Below are positions 1-5,561 of a stretch of 5,561 nt of DNA, piece after piece; the stretch's first letter is position 1; each line of letters begins with the position of its first letter. The position numbers and the translations under genes are program-made. This DNA comes from an uncultured Rhodanobacteraceae bacterium (lineage in GTDB: Bacteria > Pseudomonadota > Gammaproteobacteria > Xanthomonadales > Rhodanobacteraceae). The stretch spans positions 1 to 5,561 of the forward strand of contig CALFNI010000226.1 in the NCBI GenBank assembly GCA_937902695.1, read 5' to 3'. The notes beneath the pieces are model-generated. The model saw nothing but the letters and a program-made list of their open reading frames with translations. It was not told where the DNA came from and did not search any database.

Positions 1-1162
1 CGATGTCCTGGAACAGGAGCTGCGCGTTCGGCGCCATGCCGTCGGCGAGCTCGTGATTGGCCGCGAGCGGCGTCGCGGCGAGATACGTGTTCGCGCCGAA
101 CACGCCGGACGCATCGCCGATGAGCGTGCCGGTCGTGTGCGTGCCGTGGAAGACGCCGGCGTCGTACGGGAACGAGCCCGGCTGCACCCAGTAGCCGAGG
201 ATCTTGCTGTCGGGATAGAGGATGCCGACATCGGGCAGCGGCGGCGCCGGATCGTCGGCGAACGTGATCTCGACGTGGTCGCCCGAGCCGTTGTTGAGCG
301 TCGTGAACCACGCGGCGTTCGGCGTGGTGCCGGAATCGGCGATGCCGGCGATCTGGCCGGAGCCAAAGAGACCGTGATCCCAGATCGGCGTCGGGCCGCA
401 GACCGGGCCCGAGCCGGGGCAGTCGGTCGTCGCGTTGCCCTGGATCGCGCCGATCGCGCCGGAGTTGTGATAGACCGGCTGCACGAACGGCTCGATAAAC
501 TCGACGCCGTCGATCGAGCTCGCCGAGCGCACGAGATGATCGAAGGCCGGCATCGCGACCGACGCGCGGACGTATTGCGGCGCATCGGCGCGCTCGCTCT
601 GCACCGTGATGCGCACGCCGGGCACGAGCTTCGTGACCGCCGCGGAGATCTGCGCCGCGCTCACGCCGCGAAATGCATGGATGCGGATTTCGTAGCTGCC
701 GTCGGCCTGGCGCGCGCTGTCGCGATTCGTGTAGAGCTCGGGCGCGACTTTCATGCCGGGCTGCACGGCGCCGGCCCAGCGCACGGCCGGATCCTGGCGG
801 AGCTCATCGATGCCGAGCCCCGAGAGCTTCACGTAGTACGCGTTGTTCGGCACGTAGCCGAGAAACTGGATGCCGCGCTTCGCGAGCGCCTTGCGATCGA
901 CGCTGCGGCCTTGCTGGAACTGCACGATCGCGTACGACGAAGCGCTCCCCGGCGCTGCGTTGGACGCGGAGAAATCGAGCGACTGCGCCACCGGATCGAA
1001 GATGCCGGCGCGCAGGATCAGGAGACTCGTGTTCGGACGCGCGGCTTCGATCGCGTCGGGCGTCGGCGAGGAGGCGGCGATGCGGCTGGCGGCCGCGGCG
1101 GGCCCGGCAAGCGCGATGGCGAGAGCCGCGGCCAGCGCCGTACGCGAAGGCAAGATGTGCAT
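1..1162 (-). CDS. Secreted subtilisin-like serine protease (S8 family), 3' end cut off by window edge
   Basis: Partial gene: the first 387 codons are visible and the frame stays open to the left edge. The ATG at 1162 is chosen because GGGGA lies 8 bases upstream and the protein opens with a signal peptide (MHILPSRTALAAALAIALAG, cleavage probably near AAA-AS at 23-26). Residues 34-140 and 155-232 form a two-part propeptide, with the RWAG-x-x-QP segment seen in KP-43-type subtilases. The catalytic domain starts near 233. The Asp motif IADSGTT gives D276 and the His motif HGTHTTGTL gives H339. The oxyanion Asn and catalytic Ser would lie beyond the edge, so activity cannot be confirmed here. A Cys pair, CPGSGPVC (248 and 255), precedes the Asp motif. 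It is a tandem paralogue of the complete protease to its right. A hydrolytic role outside the cell or in the periplasm is inferred from family and signal peptide. Confidence 0.93.
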   Translation of the reverse strand, partial: MHILPSRTALAAALAIALAGPAAAASRIAASSPTPDAIEAARPNTSLLILRAGIFDPVAQSLDFSASNAAPGSASSYAIVQFQQGRSVDRKALAKRGIQFLGYVPNNAYYVKLSGLGIDELRQDPAVRWAGAVQPGMKVAPELYTNRDSARQADGSYEIRIHAFRGVSAAQISAAVTKLVPGVRITVQSERADAPQYVRASVAMPAFDHLVRSASSIDGVEFIEPFVQPVYHNSGAIGAIQGNATTDCPGSGPVCGPTPIWDHGLFGSGQIAGIADSGTTPNAAWFTTLNNGSGDHVEITFADDPAPPLPDVGILYPDSKILGYWVQPGSFPYDAGVFHGTHTTGTLIGDASGVFGANTYLAATPLAANHELADGMAPNAQLLFQDI

Positions 1163-1170
1163 GACTTTTT

Positions 1171-1175
1171 TCCCC
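1171..1175 (-). promoter_or_regulatory. Ribosome binding site of the left protease
   Basis: On the minus strand the sequence reads GGGGAAAAAAGTC then ATG. The GGGGA core is 8 bases from the start codon. It fixes the ATG at 1162 over an in-frame GTG about ten codons upstream that has no comparable purine-rich site. Confidence 0.7.
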
Positions 1176-1222
1176 AGAGTGTGAGACGACACCCGGTGCC
1201 GGTCGCGGCGCCGGGCGCACCG

Positions 1223-1251
1223 AGTATCGACCTCGCAACAGCGCCAAACAA
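1223..1251 (-). promoter_or_regulatory. Candidate sigma-70 promoter of the left protease
   Basis: On the minus strand TTGTTT (1246-1251) is separated by exactly 17 bases from GATACT (1223-1228), followed by about 54 bases of leader before the ATG at 1162. The -35 matches consensus at three of six positions and the -10 at four of six. It lies between the terminator of the preceding gene and this start, where a promoter is expected. This is inspection only; no start site is known. Confidence 0.35.
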
Positions 1252-1283
1252 CTGAACTGAAGGCACAGATTTGTATGGCGCGC

Positions 1284-1319
1284 GCGTCCAATCGCGAGGC
1301 CATTCGGGACGCTTTTTTT
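1284..1319 (+). terminator. Terminator-like hairpin plus T7 tract, facing against the genes
   Basis: On the plus strand GCGTCC (1284-1289) pairs with GGACGC (1307-1312) across a 17-base loop, followed at once by seven T (1313-1319). This is the form of an intrinsic terminator for rightward transcription, yet no rightward gene ends here. The stem is only 6 bp and the loop is long, so it could be chance. On the minus strand the T-run reads as an A-tract ahead of the hairpin and would not terminate. Confidence 0.3.
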
Positions 1320-1381
1320 GCGGTATATCCGTCGCGAGGCGGAGATTTACGAAGCGTGTCGTGTTTTCGCCACGATGCATG

Positions 1382-1410
1382 AACGAAAACGGCGCGGAGA
1401 TCCGCGCCGT
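1382..1410 (-). terminator. Intrinsic terminator of the complete protease gene
   Basis: ACGGCGCGG (1389-1397) and CCGCGCCGT (1402-1410) form a perfect 9-bp, almost all G/C stem with a 4-base loop. Read on the minus strand the stem runs directly into TTTTCGTTC. It starts 24 bases after the stop codon at 1435-1437. Position, strong stem and T-rich tail together fit a Rho-independent terminator, which separates the two protease genes transcriptionally. Confidence 0.8.
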
Positions 1411-1434
1411 CCCGTTTCATGAACCCCGTTCAGG

Positions 1435-4400
1435 TCAATGGCAGACGTAGTCGCCGCCGTCGATGACGCGACCGAACGTCAGCGCGCCGCCGTCGAAGCC
1501 GTCGGCGAAGATCGGATCGACGAGCACGGTTTGGCCGGCGATGCGCACTTCGTCGAGCCAGAAACCCGAGAACTCCGCGCCGCCGTCCGACGTGAAGCGC
1601 CAGCGAATGCGCACCGACTGGCCCGCGTAGGCGCCGAGGTCCGCGACGAAGCCGAGGAACACCGGCGGCGTCGTGCCGTTGCCCGGATCGGCCGGGTTGG
1701 CGACCGTGCTGACGCCGTTGAACGCGCCCTGCGACGCCGGGAAGTTGCAGCCGTTGCCCTGCGTCTGCGAGAAATCGCTCGGATAGCCGCCGTCGGGCGG
1801 GAGATCGTTCCACGTCGTGCCGCCGTCGGTCGAGATCTCGGTGACGACACCGTCCCACTGGAACTCGACGTCGTATTGCGCCTTGTAGCTCAGCGTCGCG
1901 TCGGCGGGCAGCGTCAGCTCCGGCGTCTCGACGCTCGCGCACGCGCCGGCGAGATAGGTCTGGTTGTCGCCGGCGTTGTGATAGCTGAACGAGCCATTGG
2001 TCGCGGCCGTGTTGGTGATCTGCCACGGCGCTTCCATCGACATGTAGGCGTGCGTGTCGACGTCGTCGAGGAACGTCGCCGGATCGGGGCCGTCCGAGCC
2101 CGCCGGCGTCGCGTTCGCGACGCGCGAGACCGGCGCTGCGTTGCCGAGCGAATCGGCGGCGATGACTTCGTAGTAGTACGGCGTGCCGTTGACGACGTCG
2201 GTATCGGTGAAGCCCGGCGCGGCGAGGTTCGACGCGACCGTCTGCGGATTGCCGAAGTACGGATCGGTATCGCGCACGACCGTGTAGCCGACGTCGGGCG
2301 CCGACGGACAGCTCGACTGCGCCGCGGCCCAGGTGACGTCGACGCTGCAGCTCGAGTGGTTGCCGTCGGCGGCGATCGACGCGGTGTCGAACACCGGCAG
2401 GAGATTGCAGGTGTCCTGCGAGGTCACGTCCACGCACGCGGAGACGTCGCCTTCGACGTCGTTCTCGACGCCGCGCACCTTGTACGCGTAGCTGTAGCCG
2501 CCTTGCGTGCGGTCGTCGACGAGCGGGCTCGCCGCGCCGGCGCCGACGAGGTGGAAGTCGCCCGGCTGCACGGCCGCGCAGGTGCCGTCCGCGCGGTAGA
2601 GCTGGAAGGACTGCGCACCGGCCGCCGCGGTGAAGCCGATCGAGACGCCGGTCGGGTCGTTGCTCGCGACCGAGAGCGCAGTCGGCGCGGGAAACGCGGC
2701 GGGATCGGGCATCGCGAACGCGCCGGAGACCGCCAGCGCATAGCCCTGCCGGTCGGCGCCGGAGGTGCCGTCGCCCGGGACGTCCGTGCCCTTGACGCGG
2801 AACGTATAGCTGCCCGCCGCAGGGGTCGTCAGGCGCACCTGCTCGACGGTGTCCCGGGTGTCGGCCGACCCGCCCGGCGTCGATACGCCGGACGTGAAGT
2901 GGTTGCCGAGATAGACCGTCGAATCGGGACCGACGACCTCGAGGTCGAGGTTGTTGATCAGCGTCGAAGCGGAGCCCGGCGCGGCGGGGAGATCGAACCA
3001 GGTCAGCGTCGCGCGCAGCTCGATGCCCGCGGCGACGTTGGCGATCGTGTACTCGTTGACGTCGCCGGTTTCGAGGCCGGCGCTGTTCGGCCGCTCGAAG
3101 AGGCGCAGGCGCTTCGAATCGTCGCCGTTCGCCATCGTGTTCTTGAACCAGAGATTGCCGTCGAGCCACTCGCGGCCCCAGCCGGTGCCGGTGCTCGGCC
3201 AGTTCGTCGGGTTCAGCGGATTGGTGCCGTTGAGCAGCACGGCCTTCAGCATGACGCCGGTCGGCTCGAGCCTGTCGGCAGCGTTCGCCTCGCCGCTCGG
3301 ATACCAGCCGTCGGCGAAGAACCGGCGCATCACGACCGTGTTGCCGGCGATCGTCGGCGTCGCCATCGACGTGCCGGAGTCGGACATCGTCTGCGGGGCC
3401 GTCGGCGTGCCGTCGACGTTCGTGCCGAACTTCGCCGAGATCGTGGCGGAACCGGGTGCCGAGACGTCGGGTTTCAGGCGGCCGTCGGCGGTCGGTCCCG
3501 CGTTCGAGAAGCCGGCCTTGGTCGTGCTGCCGGCGTGGCCGAGCGCGGCGACGGTGACCGAGTTCTTCGAGTTGCCGGGCGAGCCGGTCGCCATCGGGCC
3601 GGACTGATCGTTGCCCGCGGCGATCACGACGAGCTGGTTTTCGTGCTTGCGCGTCGCGGTGTCGACGTTCGCATCGTCCGAGGTGTACTGGCCCGACGTG
3701 CCGGCGCCCCAGCTGTCGCTGTGGATGCGCGCGCCGCCGGCGTACGACTGCGCGAGCGTGCCTTCGAAGTCGATGATGATGACCGCGCGCGGATCGTCGG
3801 GGCCGATGTCCTGGAACAGGAGCTGCGCGTTCGGCGCCATGCCGTCGGCGAGCTCGTGGTTCGCCGCCATAGGCGTCGAGGCGAGATACGTCGTCGCGCC
3901 GAACGTGCCGGCGGCGTCGCCGACCAGCGTGCCGGTCGTGTGCGTGCCGTGGCCCGAGGTGTAGTCGTAGTTCGTCGGACCGCCCGGCTGCAGCCAGTAG
4001 CCGAGGATCTTGTTGTCCGCATGCAGCGTGCCCGGATCCGGCAGCACCGGCGGCGGATCGTCGGTGAACGTGATTTCGAAGTGCGGACCGGCGCCCTTGT
4101 CGAGCGTCGTGAACCACGCCGCGTTCGGCGTCGTGCCCGAATCGGCGATACCGACGATCTGGCCGGAGCCGAACAGGCCGTGATCCCAGATCGGCGTCGG
4201 ACCGCACGGCGGGCCGCTGCCGGGGCAGGCGGCCGTCGAGTTGCCCTGGATCGCGCCGACCGCGCCGGAGTTCATCGTGTGCGTCGGATACCACGGCGAG
4301 ACGAACGCGACGCCGTCGATGCCGGTCGCGACGCGGATCAGCGTGTCGAGGCTCGCGCGGTCGACCGCGGCCCGCACGTACGGCGCGGCGTCGCGGCGGA

Positions 4401-4989
4401 TGCTCGCCTGCGTGATCGTGACGCCGGGCACGCGCTTGACGATCGTGTCGGCGATGCCGCCCGCGGCGACGCCGGCGAAGCCTTCGATCATGAGCTCGTA
4501 GCGGCCGTCTTCGCGCCTGGCCGGCGAGCTTTCGCGCACGGCGGTCCAGAGCGTCGGGTCGAGCTTGTACGCCGGATCGATGCGGCCGGCCCAGCGCACC
4601 GACGGATCGCGTGCGATCGATTCGAGCGTCTCGCGGCCGAGGCGCACGTAGAACGCATGGTTCGGCACGTAGCCGAGGAACGTCACGCCGCGCGCCTGCA
4701 GCACCTTGCGCTGCTCGGCGAGGCGCCCGGGATTGAACTGCACGATCGCGTAATCGGACAGCGGCGACGGCGCCGCGGCGCCGACCGCATGGAGGTCGAG
4801 CTGCTGTCGCGCCGGATCGATGATGCCGGCGCGCAGGATGATCGCGCCCGGATTCGAGCGCGCGGCGTCGATGGCGTCGGGCGACGGCCTCGCCGCTACG
4901 AGGGCGGCGGCAGCGGCCGCGTCGGTGATCTGGGCGCCGAGGGCGAGGGCGAGCGCCGCGGCAAGCGCGGTGCGGGTGTGCACGTGCAT
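1435..4989 (-). CDS. Secreted multidomain subtilisin-like serine protease (S8, KP-43-like), 1184 aa
   Basis: Complete gene. Start ATG 4989 is set by GGGGAG 5 bases upstream and by the signal peptide MHVHTRTALAAALALALGAQ; the stop is TGA at 1435-1437. Residues 36-145 and 160-238 form a two-part propeptide. The peptidase domain (about 240-600) shows D283 in IADSGTT, H347 in HGTHTTGTL, oxyanion N460 in IAAGND and S541 in GTSMATP, so the catalytic set is intact. Residues about 640-758, with LTWFDLPAAP and INNLDLEVVGPD, match the jelly-roll domain that follows the catalytic domain in KP-43-type subtilases. Two Fn3-like domains follow (about 764-856 and 862-962). A beta-sandwich (about 970-1153) contains an Asp-box, STDGGTTW (1053-1060), then the tail VDPIFADGFD. 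Ten cysteines in the exported chain suggest disulfides. It should cleave proteins outside the cell. Export is inferred from the signal peptide; the substrate is unknown. A paralogue lies directly downstream. Confidence 0.95.
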   Translation of the reverse strand: MHVHTRTALAAALALALGAQITDAAAAAALVAARPSPDAIDAARSNPGAIILRAGIIDPARQQLDLHAVGAAAPSPLSDYAIVQFNPGRLAEQRKVLQARGVTFLGYVPNHAFYVRLGRETLESIARDPSVRWAGRIDPAYKLDPTLWTAVRESSPARREDGRYELMIEGFAGVAAGGIADTIVKRVPGVTITQASIRRDAAPYVRAAVDRASLDTLIRVATGIDGVAFVSPWYPTHTMNSGAVGAIQGNSTAACPGSGPPCGPTPIWDHGLFGSGQIVGIADSGTTPNAAWFTTLDKGAGPHFEITFTDDPPPVLPDPGTLHADNKILGYWLQPGGPTNYDYTSGHGTHTTGTLVGDAAGTFGATTYLASTPMAANHELADGMAPNAQLLFQDIGPDDPRAVIIIDFEGTLAQSYAGGARIHSDSWGAGTSGQYTSDDANVDTATRKHENQLVVIAAGNDQSGPMATGSPGNSKNSVTVAALGHAGSTTKAGFSNAGPTADGRLKPDVSAPGSATISAKFGTNVDGTPTAPQTMSDSGTSMATPTIAGNTVVMRRFFADGWYPSGEANAADRLEPTGVMLKAVLLNGTNPLNPTNWPSTGTGWGREWLDGNLWFKNTMANGDDSKRLRLFERPNSAGLETGDVNEYTIANVAAGIELRATLTWFDLPAAPGSASTLINNLDLEVVGPDSTVYLGNHFTSGVSTPGGSADTRDTVEQVRLTTPAAGSYTFRVKGTDVPGDGTSGADRQGYALAVSGAFAMPDPAAFPAPTALSVASNDPTGVSIGFTAAAGAQSFQLYRADGTCAAVQPGDFHLVGAGAASPLVDDRTQGGYSYAYKVRGVENDVEGDVSACVDVTSQDTCNLLPVFDTASIAADGNHSSCSVDVTWAAAQSSCPSAPDVGYTVVRDTDPYFGNPQTVASNLAAPGFTDTDVVNGTPYYYEVIAADSLGNAAPVSRVANATPAGSDGPDPATFLDDVDTHAYMSMEAPWQITNTAATNGSFSYHNAGDNQTYLAGACASVETPELTLPADATLSYKAQYDVEFQWDGVVTEISTDGGTTWNDLPPDGGYPSDFSQTQGNGCNFPASQGAFNGVSTVANPADPGNGTTPPVFLGFVADLGAYAGQSVRIRWRFTSDGGAEFSGFWLDEVRIAGQTVLVDPIFADGFDGGALTFGRVIDGGDYVCH

Positions 4990-4994
4990 GTGAT

Positions 4995-5000
4995 CTCCCC
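4995..5000 (-). promoter_or_regulatory. Ribosome binding site of the complete protease
   Basis: The minus strand reads GGGGAGATCAC then ATG, placing GGGGAG 5 bases from the start at 4989. It favours this ATG, which opens a textbook signal peptide, over an in-frame TTG at 5040 that would add 17 residues, including charged ones, ahead of the signal. Confidence 0.8.
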
Positions 5001-5031
5001 GAACAGTCGTGGTTGGAAGCCGAACCGCCGG

Positions 5032-5060
5032 AGTATGCAAGCCGGTGTGCGGTCAGTAAC
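5032..5060 (-). promoter_or_regulatory. Weak candidate promoter of the complete protease
   Basis: On the minus strand GTTACT (5055-5060) is 17 bases from CATACT (5032-5037), with about 36 bases of leader to the ATG at 4989. The -10 matches consensus at four of six positions and the -35 at three of six. The -10 resembles that proposed for the paralogous gene (GATACT), which is the main reason to record it. Confidence 0.25.
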
Positions 5061-5097
5061 CCGACTGGAGGCGGGGAAAATCGCCAATTGCCTCGAT

Positions 5098-5126
5098 CCC
5101 GGGTCGGATTTGCGAATCCGCCCGGG
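5098..5126 (-). terminator. Strong hairpin after the NTF2-like gene, possible terminator without a U-tract
   Basis: CCCGGG (5098-5103), one bulged T, then CGGATT (5105-5110) pairs with AATCCG (5115-5120) and CCCGGG (5121-5126) around the loop TGCG. This gives a 12-bp stem with one bulge. It begins about 20 bases after the stop codon of the rightmost gene on the minus strand. No T-run follows directly (the nearest is TTTT about 20 bases on), so it may be a weak terminator, an mRNA 3' stabiliser or a regulatory structure. Confidence 0.45.
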
Positions 5127-5146
5127 CCCGGCCGAGGGTTCCATCG

Positions 5147-5561
5147 TTAGCGCCGCGCGAGGTCGACGAGGACGCGCCACGCACCGTCCTGCCAGCGCCA
5201 GATGCGGTAATACGTGCCGCACGCGGCGCAGCTCGCGTCGCCGCCGATCGTGTAGCCGAGATCGCCGCTCGCTGCGACATCGAGCGCGCGCCGCGGGCCG
5301 CTGCCGATGCCGGGCGCGTCGTGGGCCACGAGCTTGTGCGCTTCCTTGCCGGTCGCGGGCGCGTGGCCCGCGCGCAATGCGCGCGCGTCCGGGCGGAGCG
5401 CGCCCAGCCACGTTGTCGCTTTGTCGCCGCGTTGGTCGGCGAGCGCGTGACGCAGCGTGTCGTCGGTCGTTTCGAGTTGCCTGCGCCGTCGCGCGAGCTC
5501 GTCCGCGGCAAGCGCTTTCGCCGGCGCGTCGCCGCCGCGCACGAGGACGTCGACGGTGCCG
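5147..5561 (-). CDS. NTF2-like (DUF4440/SnoaL-type) protein, C-terminal part
   Basis: The last 137 codons are visible, ending at TAA 5147-5149. The frame is open to the right edge, so the N-terminus, and any signal peptide, is outside the window. A GTG at 5542 could be read as a start, but coding continues upstream and I see no ribosome binding site, so I treat the gene as truncated by the window. A helical stretch (about residues 14-42) is followed by ALRPDARALRAG and a G-K-E segment. The end, SGDLGYTIGG then GTYYRIWRWQDGAWRVLVDL, is the typical last strands of DUF4440/NTF2-like folds (S-x-DLGYT, then Y-x-x-IW-x-x-x-DG-x-W-x-V). The fold serves as enzyme or binding domain in many unrelated roles, so no reaction is assigned. 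An unusual CAAC motif (C111, C114) sits in the turn between the last strands. A hairpin separates it from the protease, and a functional link is not evident. Confidence 0.72.
   Translation of the reverse strand, partial: GTVDVLVRGGDAPAKALAADELARRRRQLETTDDTLRHALADQRGDKATTWLGALRPDARALRAGHAPATGKEAHKLVAHDAPGIGSGPRRALDVAASGDLGYTIGGDASCAACGTYYRIWRWQDGAWRVLVDLARR

Noticed and set aside
53..1255. Long open frame on the plus strand (400 codons) rich in R, A, D
   Set aside because: It is antisense to the left protease, whose signal peptide and S8 motifs are clear. Its Arg-rich composition is typical of GC-rich antisense frames, and it has no recognisable domain.
1018..1380. 120-codon minus-strand frame beginning in the intergenic region
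   Set aside because: No ribosome binding site precedes its ATG at 1380, it overlaps the signal peptide region of the left protease in another frame, and it resembles no known protein.
2951..3964. Two plus-strand open frames of 218 and 117 codons
   Set aside because: Both are antisense to the catalytic domain of the complete protease and have no recognisable domain; they are explained by the codon bias of the real gene.
1430..4294. 954-codon minus-strand frame overlapping the complete protease
   Set aside because: It lies in an alternative frame of the same strand, is dominated by Arg and Ala with no domain, and completely overlaps a gene with intact catalytic motifs.
4990..5040. Longer start (TTG at 5040) for the complete protease
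   Set aside because: It would put 17 extra residues before an otherwise ideal signal peptide, covers the candidate -10 box, and lacks the GGGGAG spacing found for the ATG at 4989.
4896..5511. Minus-strand frames overlapping the NTF2-like gene and the protease start
   Set aside because: They are shifted frames of the NTF2-like gene with Arg/Ala/Ser-rich low-complexity translations, and they run across the intergenic hairpin.
1..5561. CRISPR array, tRNA, rRNA, insertion sequence or riboswitch
   Set aside because: I saw no regularly spaced repeats, no tRNA cloverleaf, no transposase-like protein and no recognisable riboswitch core. The only extended sequence similarity is between the two protease genes.

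Overview
The window is GC-rich, and every gene I can support lies on the minus strand. Codon use is strongly G/C-ending, and the complete secreted protein ends in a VDPIFADGFD-type tail. I associate that tail with exported proteins of Xanthomonadales/Rhodanobacteraceae (Dokdonella- or Lysobacter-like Gammaproteobacteria). The taxonomic guess is inference from that tail and the composition. No mobile element, CRISPR array, tRNA or rRNA is visible.

Layout, read right to left in the direction of transcription: (1) 5561-5147 holds the C-terminal 137 codons of a gene whose end resembles NTF2-like/DUF4440 proteins. (2) 5146-4990 is an intergenic stretch with a strong hairpin lacking a U-tract, a weak promoter candidate and a clear ribosome binding site. 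(3) 4989-1435 is a complete 1184-residue secreted subtilase (peptidase S8, KP-43-like layout). It has a signal peptide, a long two-part propeptide, a catalytic domain with D283, H347, N460 and S541, a jelly-roll domain, two Fn3-like domains, a C-terminal beta-sandwich with an Asp-box, and the IFADGFD tail. (4) 1434-1163 is an intergenic stretch with a good intrinsic terminator for the first protease, a terminator-like hairpin facing the other way, and a candidate promoter for the next gene. (5) 1162-1 holds the first 387 codons of a second, paralogous subtilase that runs off the left edge before its catalytic serine.

The two proteases are a tandem duplication. By hand alignment the catalytic portions shared in this window are about 78% identical in protein, with one 55-base block of perfect DNA identity, while the propeptides differ much more. 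Because a terminator and a separate promoter candidate sit between them, they are probably expressed as separate units. The likely role is extracellular protein degradation by a predatory, saprophytic or environmental bacterium. The window looks like a duplicated exoenzyme locus; I do not see an undescribed multi-gene system in it.
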